Of a stretch of 64,000 nt of DNA, positions 9,351 through 18,536 are shown piece after piece. The translations under genes and the position numbers were made by a program. This DNA is from Bacteroidota bacterium (GTDB lineage: Bacteria; Bacteroidota; Rhodothermia; Rhodothermales; JAHQVL01), in contig JBCCIM010000006.1 of assembly GCA_039111535.1 (NCBI GenBank), forward strand, positions 1 through 64,000, written 5' to 3'. The number at the start of each line of letters is the position of its first letter. Within the stretch, counting starts at the first letter, position 1. The notes under the pieces were generated by a model. That model made no database searches, was not told the origin of the DNA, and saw only the letters and a list, made by a program, of their open reading frames with translations.

Positions 9351-10256
9351 ATGCTGGTTGTTATTGCATTCTACAAATTTGTACCCATTCCCGATTTTGC
9401 GTCGCTGCAATCTGCATATTACGATATATGCCGCGCGCATGACGTACGCGGTACAATTCTGCTTGCACATGAGGGGATCAATGGTATGCTTGCCGGCCCC
9501 CGTGAAGGCATCGATGCTGTTTTGAAGTACATGCGTGACGACGAAAGACTGGCAGATCTTGAGCACAAAGAGTCGTTCTGCGAGGCGTCTCCCTTCAAAC
9601 GGCTACGCGTGCGCTTGAAACGCGAGATCATCACGATGGGTGACCCCTCTATTGATCCCCTGGAGCAGGTCGGGCAATACGTGGAGCCAGAAGACTGGAA
9701 TGCCTTGATTTCCGACCCGGAGGTGACCCTGGTTGACACACGGAATGATTACGAAGTTAACCTGGGTACCTTTAAAGGCGCGATCGATCCCGATACCACC
9801 TCGTTTCGGGAATTCTCAGCGTACATTGCCAAAAATCTCGACCCTGCAAAGCACAAAAAAGTAGCGATGTTTTGCACGGGGGGTATCCGGTGTGAAAAAG
9901 CCACTGCGTACATGCTGCGAGAAGGGTTTGAAGAAGTCTACCACCTCAAAGGTGGCATTCTTAAGTATCTGGAAGAAGTGCCGGCATCGAGTAGCATGTG
10001 GGAAGGTGAGTGCTATGTGTTTGACGACAGGGTGAGCCTCGACCACAAACTCGAGCCGGGCACATACGGCGCCTGCCACGGATGCGGGAAGCCACTGGCA
10101 CCAGACGATATGGCATCAGAACTGTATGAGCGTGGCGTAACGTGCCCGCGGTGTTATAACATCCTTACAGAAGGGCAGATTGCGAGCTTTAGGGAGCGGC
10201 AGCGGCAGATAGATTTAGCCAAAACCCGGGGTGAGACGCACGTGGGGGATGCCTGA
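9351..10256 (+). CDS. trhO: tRNA uridine(34) hydroxylase TrhO (YceA-like, rhodanese domain)
   Basis: The 301-residue protein has the TrhO layout: an acylphosphatase-like N-terminal domain, a rhodanese domain with the catalytic loop [14 protein letters not shown] (Cys near residue 175), and a C-terminal Cys-rich segment (CHGCGKPL and CPRCY) likely to bind zinc. TrhO makes 5-hydroxyuridine at the wobble position of some tRNAs using oxygen. Its stop overlaps the start of the acetyltransferase by one base (TGATG), which implies translational coupling. Confidence 0.92.
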   Translation: MLVVIAFYKFVPIPDFASLQSAYYDICRAHDVRGTILLAHEGINGMLAGPREGIDAVLKYMRDDERLADLEHKESFCEASPFKRLRVRLKREIITMGDPSIDPLEQVGQYVEPEDWNALISDPEVTLVDTRNDYEVNLGTFKGAIDPDTTSFREFSAYIAKNLDPAKHKKVAMFCTGGIRCEKATAYMLREGFEEVYHLKGGILKYLEEVPASSSMWEGECYVFDDRVSLDHKLEPGTYGACHGCGKPLAPDDMASELYERGVTCPRCYNILTEGQIASFRERQRQIDLAKTRGETHVGDA

Positions 10257-10714
10257 TGGCTGTAGTGTTTCGTGAAGCGAGCCGGCGCGACCTTGAGACA
10301 CTGGTCAAATTGTTGGCTGCTGATCCGCTGGGGGCAACCCGCGAACAATATGAATTGCCTATCCCTTTGGCTTATGTGTTGGCTTTTGATACCATTGATG
10401 CAGATCCCAACCATCTGCTCATTATCTGTGAGTTTGAAGGCGTGTTGGCGGGTTTCTTCCAGCTAAGCTTCCTCCCGAATCTTAGTTACATGGGCGGTTG
10501 GCGCGCGCAGATTGAAGGGGTCCGGGTTGCTGAATCACACCGCCGAAAAGGCATTGGCCGGCTGATGTTTGAACACGCTATTGCACTGTCTCGCGAAAAA
10601 GGCTGCCACTTGCTACAGCTTACAACAGACAAAAAGCGTCCGGATGCGTTGGCGTTTTATACTTCGCTTGGGTTTGTGGCGTCACACGAAGGGATGAAGT
10701 TAAAACTGGGGTGA
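10256..10714 (+). CDS. GNAT family N-acetyltransferase
   Basis: The 152-residue single-domain protein has the GNAT acetyl-CoA loop in EGVRVAESHRRKGIGRLMFE (RRKGIG, about residues 98-103) and the later motif ALAFYTSLGFVASHEGMKL. It transfers an acetyl group from acetyl-CoA to an amine; the substrate cannot be told from sequence. It is the second gene of a two-gene unit with trhO and ends just before a strong bidirectional terminator. Confidence 0.87.
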   Translation: MAVVFREASRRDLETLVKLLAADPLGATREQYELPIPLAYVLAFDTIDADPNHLLIICEFEGVLAGFFQLSFLPNLSYMGGWRAQIEGVRVAESHRRKGIGRLMFEHAIALSREKGCHLLQLTTDKKRPDALAFYTSLGFVASHEGMKLKLG

Positions 10715-10758
10715 TTAGCTTATTTGATGCCCACGATTTTGAAGCCCACAATGGTGAC

Positions 10759-10800
10759 AAACAGAAAAGGCCGAATCACTTGATTCGGCCTTTTCTGTTT
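10759..10800. terminator. Bidirectional Rho-independent terminator
   Basis: A perfect 20-bp inverted repeat (10759-10778 with 10781-10800, core GGCCGAATCA/TGATTCGGCC) is flanked by A-rich and T-rich ends. The U-tract works in both directions. It separates the convergent acetyltransferase and parvulin genes. Confidence 0.93.
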
Positions 10801-10819
10801 AAACGGATAGGTATGCAGA

Positions 10820-11938
10820 TCAGGAACTGGTATCGCCCCGGATGATGATATGATACCCAAAGTCTGTTTCAACAGGAGCGTCGGTGATGTCACCTGTCTC
10901 CATGGTGTCGAGGGCTTCGTCAAACGCCGGTACCATGGCGCCACGGAACCACACGCCGAGGTCACCACCATTCAGGCCACTTGGACCATCAGAGTGCTCT
11001 TTTGCGAGTTCGGCAAAGTTGGCTGGATCTTCTTTTGCCATAGCCAGGATGCGCTCAGCTTCAGCTTTTGCTTCTTCTTTTGTGCGGGTGATGTCTGTGT
11101 CTGCCCGCATGGCGCCCTGGTAAGCAATGAGGATGTGCGCGCCAGCACGCTGCTCCAGTTTAACACGTTTAATAAAGGCGTATCCTACAGGAAGCTCAAT
11201 CGGGCCACCAGCTTCGTCAAACGAAAGTGCCTGGATAGCTGACATGATTTCAGGGGAAACAGGGTCGCAGTCCTTGAAGGCGCCGATGAACATCTTGCCT
11301 TCTGCAAAATCATTGTACTCTGTGGCAAGCTCATCGAAGTTGTCTCCGCTGATTTTTGCTTTAAGTTCGTCAACCAGCGTTGCAGCAGCTGCTGAATCGC
11401 GGGTTACAGTTGGGGGGACTCCCTGCAAGCCTGCTACACCAATAATAAACCCTTCAGCGCCGAAGTGTGCTGCGCTGGCATCATTGCGGCGCATGACGTG
11501 GTAGCCAAACATGGTTTCAACAGCTGTTTCAGAGATGGCATCAACAGCAAGTGCTTCAATGGCGGTATCGAACTCTGGTACCATCTGACCTTTTGGCCAG
11601 GTGCCCAGGTCGCCACCGTCAGGACCGCTTGGGCCATCGGAGTTTTCGCGCGCCAGGTCTTCAAATTTAGATGGATCCGCTTTTAGCTGAGCAATGAGCT
11701 CGCTGGCTTTTTCAAGTGCCTCTTCTTTGGTCCTGACCACACTAGAGTCCGCGCGCATGGCGCCGGCATAGGCAATAAGGATGTGAGAGCCGGCGAACTG
11801 GTTGGGATCAGAGAACATCTGGATGTCCCCGGAAACCTCAGTCTGCGCCTGCGTCTCATCTGTTTTTGCGCATCCGATGATAAAGGTGGTGCATAGGAGC
11901 GCAAAAAAGAGGGTTTTAATTCTATTTAAAGGGTTCAA
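10820..11938 (-). CDS. Peptidylprolyl isomerase lipoprotein with two parvulin domains
   Basis: The 372-residue protein has a lipoprotein signal (FIIGC near residue 23). Two parvulin (PpiC/rotamase) domains are visible, at about 50-155 and 263-369. Both contain nearly the same blocks: HILIAYAGAMRADS/HILIAYQGAMRADT, ENSDGPSGPDGGDLGTW/EHSDGPSGLNGGDLGVW, and a closing FGYH. A linker of about 105 residues separates them. It is probably a periplasmic foldase tethered to a membrane, helping outer-membrane or T9SS cargo to fold. The high similarity of the halves points to an internal duplication. Confidence 0.9.
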   Translation of the reverse strand: MNPLNRIKTLFFALLCTTFIIGCAKTDETQAQTEVSGDIQMFSDPNQFAGSHILIAYAGAMRADSSVVRTKEEALEKASELIAQLKADPSKFEDLARENSDGPSGPDGGDLGTWPKGQMVPEFDTAIEALAVDAISETAVETMFGYHVMRRNDASAAHFGAEGFIIGVAGLQGVPPTVTRDSAAAATLVDELKAKISGDNFDELATEYNDFAEGKMFIGAFKDCDPVSPEIMSAIQALSFDEAGGPIELPVGYAFIKRVKLEQRAGAHILIAYQGAMRADTDITRTKEEAKAEAERILAMAKEDPANFAELAKEHSDGPSGLNGGDLGVWFRGAMVPAFDEALDTMETGDITDAPVETDFGYHIIIRGDTSS

Positions 11939-12040
11939 AACAAATCTCAGTTAGTGGATAGCGGAAAAAAGCGTAAACGACTGTACTGCCCGCCAGTTTC
12001 GGGAATAGACTACGCGCTATATAACGTTTTGGCGCAAAAG

Positions 12041-12532
12041 CTATTGCCCTGCACGAGATATAGGGCCCGGGAAAGATTGGTGGGCATGCAGTAACTCCCA
12101 GCCGTCTTTCTTCTTTTGCCAGAGGTAGGTCCAGGCTACACCGCCAGAAAGTGAGCTGCCACTTTTGGAATTTGTGGTAAAGTTGCCTTCAGAAACCACG
12201 AGCACCAGGTCTGGCGTGAGTACTTTCACAACCGGTTCGCCGATGTTGATTTCCTGGCTTGCTACGCTGGCATATACGCTGCGGTAATTGTTAACCATCT
12301 GACTGCGAATAAACCGTTTGCCATCAATAATGTGTGCTGCGTCAAGTGCATCGCTGTGGTAGCGAAAGAGCCCATCAGCATCAGCATTTTCAGCAGCAAA
12401 TCTGATTTCATTGGTAAGGGCAAGTACTTCGCTGGTGAGCTGGTTTTTCTCTTCACCTGAGGGCTCACGCACACGCAACGTACACGCGCTAAGAAAGACC
12501 ATCAGGGCTAAAAAGCAGACAAATCGTGTCAT
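12041..12532 (-). CDS. NTF2-like lipoprotein of unknown function
   Basis: The 163-residue protein starts at MTRFVCFLALMVFLSAC, a clear lipoprotein signal. The rest matches the small alpha/beta NTF2/SnoaL-like (DUF4440) fold: an N-terminal helix with LTNEIRFAAENADADGLFRY and a terminal strand pair ending AWTYLWQKKKDGWELLHAHQSF. No catalytic residues can be assigned. A start at 12682 would add 50 residues without signal character and is rejected. It lies 102 nt upstream of the parvulin gene on the same strand and may be cotranscribed with it. Confidence 0.72.
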   Translation of the reverse strand: MTRFVCFLALMVFLSACTLRVREPSGEEKNQLTSEVLALTNEIRFAAENADADGLFRYHSDALDAAHIIDGKRFIRSQMVNNYRSVYASVASQEINIGEPVVKVLTPDLVLVVSEGNFTTNSKSGSSLSGGVAWTYLWQKKKDGWELLHAHQSFPGPISRAGQ

Positions 12533-12799
12533 ACCTGGATTTTTTTCTGGAAATAATGATGCTAAAAATTGGATCAATATAGGGGTTGTACTTCGCAGTG
12601 TCAGTATACGGCAAGAAGCACACCTGCTGTTTCGTAAGGCCCGGTATATTGGACATTCGCGCTTGAATAAGCGATATTGCAAGTATTATTACTTCCACTT
12701 CAGTACAGTGGCCCGTCGTTTAAGTTATTATTTTTTGTAAATTTACAGAAAATAAAGGAAGTCCCCCCTTTCTCCCCACAATTCTGTTACGTCTAGTAT

Positions 12800-15232
12800 A
12801 TGAAACGCTTCCCTTTCTGGTTGGCAGTGCTTGGTATGCTGCTGTTGGCCTCGCCCGTCGCCGGGCAAACCTGGATACCTGGCGCCATAGAATTTTCCCG
12901 CCTGGCTGGATTTGGTCAGTCAATTGTAATTGATGGGAATCAGGTTATTGCCACCCGTACGGGTGAATCAGTGATGTTTCCGTCGCCAGCCAGCCAAAAA
13001 GGTGGCGTATTCATTTTTTCGGATACGGAAACGGGTTGGCAACAGGTTTATGAGCTTGTACCGGATGACATAGAGATTGGCGACCGATTTGGTCATGCAG
13101 CAGTGCTTTCCGGTGACTTGCTGGCGGTATCTGCACCGGGTGCCAATAAAGGATGTGGCGCGATTATTCTATTTGAACGTGCAGATCGGGTGCCCTGGGA
13201 GGCTGTAGGCCGTTTGGAAAACAACGGTTGCGAAATGGACGAGCGCATGGGCTGGTCAATGGCTTTTGTCGGCGACAAGCTGTATGCCGGCGCTCCTGGC
13301 AATGACGAACGCAGTGGTGCTGTACACGTTTTTCAATCTGAAAATGAAAGCTGGTTCCTGGCCGCACAATTGGATAGCCCGGAGGCAAACACAGCCTTTG
13401 GCGAAAGCCTCGCTGCACAGGGATCCATGCTGTTTGTCGGTGCACCAAATGCAGCAGATGGCGCTGGTCAGGTTTATGTGTATGCGCGCGACGCAACAAC
13501 CCCTGTGCAAACGCTTGCCTCAGAAGATGAATCAGTACGGCTATTTGGCCTCGAAATCGCAGTAGATGGTAACCGTATGTTGGTTGCTGCACCCGGACTA
13601 CGCGCCCGTGAAATAAGTGGTGGCCGCCCGGTTGCCGGCAAAGTCTTTCTGTTTGGCCACGATGATGTGGCCCGCTGGACATCAACATCTATTCTTGAGT
13701 TGGCTCTGTCACCCGATCAGCCTCCTCACCAGGCTTACGGCTATGGCACAGCAATCGCGCTCCAGGGTAATGAAGCCTGGATTGGTGCACCTTTTGGTGG
13801 TTCGGGCGCCGGCGCTGTTTATACTTATGATTTGACGCGTACAGGCTGGGAAAACACACAGGTGCTGGCAACGCGCCCGCTTGCAGTAGGCGCCGGCTTT
13901 GGCGGCCAGCTTGCGTTTAAAGATGACCTTGGCGTTGTAGGTGCAATTCGGGCAGACTTCGGTGAGGGGCGCGGGGTTGTATTCACGCGCACCGATGACA
14001 CATGGGAAGAACAACATCCTATTAATGATGCAGGGCGCGGTCTCGAAGCCATGACGGGGAGCGAGATGCGCTGTCTTGAAGGCAAAGTTGATCAGTTTGA
14101 TTGTGAAGAAGTAGACCTGCTCTCGTTTCTGCCCATTGATGATGTTGGCGGGGGCCGCGGTGTTATAGTAAATGATGTTTGGGGGTGGACCGACCCGCAG
14201 ACGAAGCGCGAATACGCAGTGGTTGGTCGGTCAAATGGGACTTCATTCATCGACGTGACTGACCCTTCTAACCCGGTCTATGTTGCTGATTTGCCGGCCA
14301 CTGTCGGTTCGTCTCCCAATGCGTGGCGTGATGTGAAAGTACACCGGGACCATGTGTATGTTGTGGCTGATAATGTAGGGAAACATGGCATGCAGGTATT
14401 CGACATGCGTGAATTACGTAATCTGGAAGATGTGCCAGCCACTGTTGAGGCAACAGCCCTCTACGATAAAGTCTATAGCGCACACAATGTTGTTGTCGAT
14501 GAAGCCCTGGACCACGTATACATTGTTGCAGCCAGTGGCGGCGGTGAAACCTGTGGTGCTGGCTACCACATGGTTGACGTAAGTGATCCGGCAGATCCTA
14601 CGTTTGCCGGTTGCTTCAGCGATCCTTCTGCGGGTGCAGGAGGCAACCACATCCACGACGCCCAATGTGTGATCTACGACGGACCAGATGAAGACCACCG
14701 CGGCAAGGAAATCTGCTTTGGCGCCAATGCCTCGGTTTTCTCTATCGCTGACGTATCTGATAAAAAGGATCCGAAAACATTGTCAGCCCTCGACTATCCC
14801 AATGTGGCATACGTACACCAGGGCTGGTTAACCGAAGACCAGCGCTATTTCTACATCAACGACGAAGGAGATGAAGTAGGCGGCCTGACGCCACGTACCC
14901 GTACACTGATCTGGGATGTAGAAGACCTCGATGACCCCGTATTTGTCAAGGCCCATCTTGGCACAACGGCCGCGAGTGACCACAACTTCTACATTCGCGG
15001 CAACCTGATGTACCAATCGAACTATGTGAGCGGTTTGCAGATTTTGGATATTTCTGATCCGCTGAATCCAACGCAGGTTGGCTCGTTTGATACGGTGCCG
15101 TGGGGTGAAAATGCGCCGGGCTTTGCCGGCTCATGGAGCAACTATCCTTACTTCGAAAGCGGGACGATTGTCGTGAGCAGCATCACTGAAGGCGTTTTTC
15201 TGGTACGCAAAACGCCGCGGGTCATGCCTTAG
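12800..15232 (+). CDS. Choice-of-anchor B family exported protein with FG-GAP-like repeats
   Basis: The 810-residue protein has a signal peptide ending VAGQ (about residue 23). Residues 30-420 contain FG-GAP/integrin-alpha-like repeats (FGHAAVLSGDLLAVSAPG, FGESLAAQGSMLFVGAPN). Residues about 430-805 form the choice-of-anchor B region with LVIVD-like repeats (SFIDVTDPSNPVYVADLP, LQILDISDPLNPTQVG) and the conserved DVWGWTDPQTKREYAVVG. Such proteins are thought to be beta-propellers displayed on the surface. Unlike many relatives it lacks a visible NYPNPFNP tail, so its anchoring is unclear. The function is unknown. It is divergent from the NTF2-like lipoprotein across about 270 bp. Confidence 0.85.
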   Translation: MKRFPFWLAVLGMLLLASPVAGQTWIPGAIEFSRLAGFGQSIVIDGNQVIATRTGESVMFPSPASQKGGVFIFSDTETGWQQVYELVPDDIEIGDRFGHAAVLSGDLLAVSAPGANKGCGAIILFERADRVPWEAVGRLENNGCEMDERMGWSMAFVGDKLYAGAPGNDERSGAVHVFQSENESWFLAAQLDSPEANTAFGESLAAQGSMLFVGAPNAADGAGQVYVYARDATTPVQTLASEDESVRLFGLEIAVDGNRMLVAAPGLRAREISGGRPVAGKVFLFGHDDVARWTSTSILELALSPDQPPHQAYGYGTAIALQGNEAWIGAPFGGSGAGAVYTYDLTRTGWENTQVLATRPLAVGAGFGGQLAFKDDLGVVGAIRADFGEGRGVVFTRTDDTWEEQHPINDAGRGLEAMTGSEMRCLEGKVDQFDCEEVDLLSFLPIDDVGGGRGVIVNDVWGWTDPQTKREYAVVGRSNGTSFIDVTDPSNPVYVADLPATVGSSPNAWRDVKVHRDHVYVVADNVGKHGMQVFDMRELRNLEDVPATVEATALYDKVYSAHNVVVDEALDHVYIVAASGGGETCGAGYHMVDVSDPADPTFAGCFSDPSAGAGGNHIHDAQCVIYDGPDEDHRGKEICFGANASVFSIADVSDKKDPKTLSALDYPNVAYVHQGWLTEDQRYFYINDEGDEVGGLTPRTRTLIWDVEDLDDPVFVKAHLGTTAASDHNFYIRGNLMYQSNYVSGLQILDISDPLNPTQVGSFDTVPWGENAPGFAGSWSNYPYFESGTIVVSSITEGVFLVRKTPRVMP

Positions 15233-15299
15233 GTAGCCTCCGTTGTTGGACTTCTATCACTAACGCTTAATCTCAAATCGCATGCATTGTGCTTAAATC

Positions 15300-15740
15300 A
15301 TGATTAGGATTTTTAAGTCCATATCAATTTTGCTTCCACTGATTATCAGTATCCCTTGCTTTGCTCAAGAGGAAAGCTCCGACTTATCTAATGACGGTTT
15401 GATTGTCGATTCGTGTGAGTTGCTCGTTTCATCTGACAACGCTTTTGGCTCCATCAATGTGGAAGAGTATTCTCCTACTCCGGGTCCCGTTGATGTTGGT
15501 GTCAAGTTTCAGATATCAAACAACCAGCCCTGTGTTGTCGAAAAGGTGACCCCATTCCGGATGTATTTCCCAGCCAATTTTCAGGTTCAGGTATCCACTA
15601 AAGAAAGAGGATCTAAGATCAGATTGTTTTTAAATGACAAAAATGGTAAACCGAGGGGCTCGATTTACGATACGACGCGAGGATGCGCAACGGTCTTTGA
15701 GGACTGGGAATTTATGGTTGGTTGTAGCGGCGTAAGATAG
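15300..15740 (+). CDS. Small secreted protein of unknown family
   Basis: The 146-residue protein has an N-terminal signal peptide (MIRIFKSISILLPLIISIPC, then FAQ). The mature part is beta-rich and has four Cys (in DSCEL, NQPCVV, RGCATV and VGCSGV) that could form two disulphides. I do not recognise a family. It lies 67 nt after the choice-of-anchor B gene on the same strand. Its codon use looks more A/T-rich than its neighbours, which may indicate a recent arrival. Confidence 0.6.
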   Translation: MIRIFKSISILLPLIISIPCFAQEESSDLSNDGLIVDSCELLVSSDNAFGSINVEEYSPTPGPVDVGVKFQISNNQPCVVEKVTPFRMYFPANFQVQVSTKERGSKIRLFLNDKNGKPRGSIYDTTRGCATVFEDWEFMVGCSGVR

Positions 15741-15829
15741 CATCAGTAGACACTAAATGATGGCTGATCTGTGTAAGAAGTACGCACGAGTATCTTGTGG
15801 TATTTGCCGTTGGTAGGCCGAGAGAACTT

Positions 15830-16387
15830 TCATGATCCCGATGCGGGCGCTTCCCTGGCTTGTTCGATGAAGCGCACCCACTGATCCTGCGCATTGGGAT
15901 CCCATATTTTCTCCATGTCTGCACGCGCCGCGGCTTCTGGTTCACCCAATTGCAGGGTGCGGTACAGGTACACAAATGCAGATACCCGCATATTTGCAAA
16001 GCAATGGACGTAGACTTTCCTGTCCTTGTTTGCCTCCATCACATCAAAAAACAGCTTTAGATCGCGTGGTGCCGGGTTTTTCCAGGAGACTGGAATCTGG
16101 ATGTAGGTCATTCCTTGCTGCGTAACGAGAAAGCCTTCAGAGCCATTGCGTTCTTCATCAGCCGGCGCCAGATTAATCACCACTTCGAAGCCGGCGTCTT
16201 TTAGTACGGCAATTTCGTCGTAGGTGATCTGACCAGAGGTGGAGAGCTGATCATTTATTGCGAGGTATGCGCGGATATTTTCTAGCATGGGTTTGGGGGC
16301 TATAGAATCTACAGCCGGTGCTACTTGTGCTTGTGTATTGCTCCAGCAAGCGCACAGCAGGATGAGGGCAAGGACAGTTTTCTGCAT
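15830..16387 (-). CDS. Exported phosphatase-like protein with HCX4R motif (DUF442/BLH-like)
   Basis: The 185-residue protein has a signal peptide ending TQAQ. It shows the dual-specificity-phosphatase-like fold: NIRAYLAINDQLSTSGQIT, then VVINLAP, then VYVHCFANMRVSAFVYLYR. The active-site loop has four residues between Cys and Arg (HCFANMR), as in DUF442/beta-lactamase-hydrolase-like proteins, instead of the five of classical tyrosine phosphatases. It may be a periplasmic phosphatase or sulphur-handling enzyme; the substrate is unknown. It is the last gene of the MarR operon, 33 nt after the carboxylesterase. Confidence 0.78.
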   Translation of the reverse strand: MQKTVLALILLCACWSNTQAQVAPAVDSIAPKPMLENIRAYLAINDQLSTSGQITYDEIAVLKDAGFEVVINLAPADEERNGSEGFLVTQQGMTYIQIPVSWKNPAPRDLKLFFDVMEANKDRKVYVHCFANMRVSAFVYLYRTLQLGEPEAAARADMEKIWDPNAQDQWVRFIEQAREAPASGS

Positions 16388-16420
16388 AAAGGTATGTTGT
16401 GGTAGCGGATGTTTACCAGG

Positions 16421-17053
16421 TTACGCATCAAGCGCTGTCAGGATCTTTTGGGCTGCCTTGATTTCATCCGTGTTAATGGTGTGCCCCATACCTGGATAGA
16501 TCGTTTTTGTGACCTGTCCGCCGAGGTCAGTGAAAATATCAGCGGTTTCCTCGACCCTGTGCAGTGGAATATGTGCATCGACATCACTGCAGCCGATAAA
16601 CACGGGTGTGTTGTTGAGGTTGCCCGCGTAGTCTGGTAATTGACCAGGCGGGCCAATGAGGCCGCCGCTGAAGACCAGTAAACCACCGTATCGCATGGGG
16701 TTTCGTGCGATGTATTCACTTGCCAGGCAGGCGCCCTGCGAAAATCCCCCCAATACAATACGGTCTGTGGCGATGCCGGCCTCGTTCAACTGCGTAACCG
16801 TCTGGTCAATCAAGTCGAGGGCAGAGGTAAGGTACGGCTCGTTTTGGGCAATGTCTGCAATAAACCTGAACGGATACCAGCTCCCGTTGGCTGCTTGCGG
16901 CGCAACGTAGGCCATCTGCTCTTTTTGTAGCACGCGTTCGAGGTCGAGCATGCCCTGGGCCAGTGCACCCCGGCCATGGATTAAAACCATGGCTGATGTA
17001 GCTTCGGCTACCGGGGTGCCGGCATAAAACAAAGGCTGATTTCTATGTGGCAT
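16421..17053 (-). CDS. Carboxylesterase/phospholipase family alpha/beta hydrolase (MhqD-like)
   Basis: The 210-residue cytoplasmic hydrolase has the nucleophile elbow GGFSQGACLA (Ser near residue 115), an acidic residue in GCSDVDAHIPLHRV and the catalytic His in YPGMGHTIN, the order expected of the family. MhqD of Bacillus subtilis, part of the quinone-response regulon, belongs to this family. Here the gene sits between a ring-cleaving dioxygenase-like gene (14 nt upstream) and a phosphatase-like gene, which supports a role in electrophile detoxification. The precise substrate is inference. Confidence 0.85.
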   Translation of the reverse strand: MPHRNQPLFYAGTPVAEATSAMVLIHGRGALAQGMLDLERVLQKEQMAYVAPQAANGSWYPFRFIADIAQNEPYLTSALDLIDQTVTQLNEAGIATDRIVLGGFSQGACLASEYIARNPMRYGGLLVFSGGLIGPPGQLPDYAGNLNNTPVFIGCSDVDAHIPLHRVEETADIFTDLGGQVTKTIYPGMGHTINTDEIKAAQKILTALDA

Positions 17054-17066
17054 CGATCGCTTTTGG

Positions 17067-18002
17067 TTATCGGTTCAGGGTTGGGAGGGTGTTTTCGATT
17101 TTTTTACGCTGCACCTCGAGCCAGGGCGGTAGTTTCAGGTCTTGCCCGAGTGATTCAACGGGTTCGTCGTAGGCAAACCCGGGTGCATCGGTGGCAATTT
17201 CGAACAATACGCCGCCCGGTGCACGGAAGTAAATCGAGTGGAAGTATTGGCGATCGCGGACGGGGGTTACCTGCTGTCCTGCTTCGCGCAAGGTTTTCAG
17301 GTATCTTGCTTGCTCGGCGTCATCGCGGGTTCTGAATGCAATGTGGTGCACAGAGCCGGCGCCAAACCTGCCCGGCGGGAGTGCTGGTGTTTCCAGTAAG
17401 TCAAGATAGACCGCCGTATCCACGCCGGCAGCTTTAAAACGATGTCGGTCGCCTTCCTGTCCGATAGCCGTATAGCCAAGGTGTGTAGTTAATAGTTTAG
17501 CGGTTTCGGCGACACTGGTGAGCCATAGCGTAACGCTGTGGAAGCCATGGATGGCTTTGTCAGCCGGTACCGGGCCGGCCTCCCAGTGCGAAATGTTGCC
17601 AGGTGATGCACTGGCAATGAGCTCCAGGTTCATGTTATCGGGATCCCGAAATAAGAGTACAGCTTCGCCGAATCTGGTGCCGCCGGCTTCTGGCGTATAA
17701 CCCATTTGTTGCAGCCGGTCGGTCCAGTAATCCAGTGCGTTGGCGGGGATCGTGTAGGCCACAGCCCCGGTTTCGCCGGCGCCAGGTGTACCCTGAACCA
17801 TGTTGGGCCAGGGGAAGAAGGTCATTATTGTGCCTGGCGTACCGGTTTTGTCGCCGTAATACAGATGGTAGGTGCCCGGGTCGTCGAAGTTTACCGTGGT
17901 TTTAACCAGGCGTTGCCCTAACACGTGCTGGTAGAAACTGACATTTTTCTGTGGATCACGCGCCATCGCGGTAATGTGGTGTAGTCCCTGAATCGGTTGC
18001 AT
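17067..18002 (-). CDS. VOC family ring-cleaving dioxygenase (MhqO/MhqE-like)
   Basis: The 311-residue protein has two vicinal-oxygen-chelate modules, the first beginning GLHHITAMARDPQKNVSFYQ (His ligand near residue 9) and the second near GFHSVTLWL (about 150). VHHIAFRTRD and FEIATDAPGFAYDEP supply the later metal ligands. The closest functional relatives are the MhqO/MhqE/YkcA glyoxalase-type dioxygenases induced by quinones. It lies 51 nt downstream of a MarR regulator. Action on quinones is inferred from family and context. Confidence 0.88.
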   Translation of the reverse strand: MQPIQGLHHITAMARDPQKNVSFYQHVLGQRLVKTTVNFDDPGTYHLYYGDKTGTPGTIMTFFPWPNMVQGTPGAGETGAVAYTIPANALDYWTDRLQQMGYTPEAGGTRFGEAVLLFRDPDNMNLELIASASPGNISHWEAGPVPADKAIHGFHSVTLWLTSVAETAKLLTTHLGYTAIGQEGDRHRFKAAGVDTAVYLDLLETPALPPGRFGAGSVHHIAFRTRDDAEQARYLKTLREAGQQVTPVRDRQYFHSIYFRAPGGVLFEIATDAPGFAYDEPVESLGQDLKLPPWLEVQRKKIENTLPTLNR

Positions 18003-18053
18003 TTATTTTGATGTTGTTTATTCCGATGTTAAGATAAATTATCAAAAAAATTG

Positions 18054-18503
18054 TTACAGTTGTTGTCTGCCAAGTTTTTTGCAGAGGGCCTCCAGTTGCT
18101 CTTGTTCGGTAGAGTTGAGGGCCGCCATGGCGTCGGTGATGCCTGCTACATGCGCCGGCATAATGTCTTTCACCAGCTGTGCGCCGGCTTCTGTTAGATG
18201 AATTTCGATACAGCGCCGGTCTTTCTGACCTCGCTCGCGCCGCACCAGGTCGCGTTTTTCTAGGTTATCGATGACGAGGGTCATGTTGCCGCTGCTCTTG
18301 AGGATTTTCTTACCCAGTTCGCTGGTCTGCAGTGGACCCAGGTGGTGCAGTGCCTCCAAGACACCAAACTGACTGATCGTCAGCCGATGGTTTTGCAGGT
18401 GTCCATTTACCATGCCCGAGATGGTTTCTGTGGCCCTGGAAAGCTTGATGTAGACGTTAAGTGCAAGGCGTTCGTCGATTGCACCAGAATAGTGTGTGCC
18501 CAT
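18054..18503 (-). CDS. MarR family transcriptional regulator (MhqR-like)
   Basis: The 149-residue winged-helix regulator has the MarR pattern: recognition region TSELGKKILKSSGNMTLVID (about 76-95), then wing DLVRRERGQKDRRC with the DRR motif, and N- and C-terminal dimerisation helices. It contains a Cys in DRRCIEIHLT and one in LCKKLG, either of which could sense electrophiles. It heads the leftward operon with the dioxygenase, carboxylesterase and phosphatase-like genes, the arrangement of quinone-response loci. A palindrome 10-33 bp upstream of its start suggests autoregulation. Confidence 0.9.
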   Translation of the reverse strand: MGTHYSGAIDERLALNVYIKLSRATETISGMVNGHLQNHRLTISQFGVLEALHHLGPLQTSELGKKILKSSGNMTLVIDNLEKRDLVRRERGQKDRRCIEIHLTEAGAQLVKDIMPAHVAGITDAMAALNSTEQEQLEALCKKLGRQQL

Positions 18504-18512
18504 GGTATATAG

Positions 18513-18536
18513 ATATATTTCGATATTGAAATATAT
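18513..18536. promoter_or_regulatory. Palindromic operator of the MarR gene
   Basis: ATATATTTC (18513-18521) and GAAATATAT (18528-18536) form a perfect 9-bp inverted repeat separated by six bases. It lies immediately upstream of the MarR start, where a MarR dimer would block transcription. The TTTCGATATTGAAA core loosely resembles known MhqR-type sites. Confidence 0.75.

Noticed and set aside
15300-15740. Small secreted gene as a chance open frame
   Set aside because: It has a good signal peptide, paired Cys and a clean stop, so it is kept as a low-to-moderate confidence gene.
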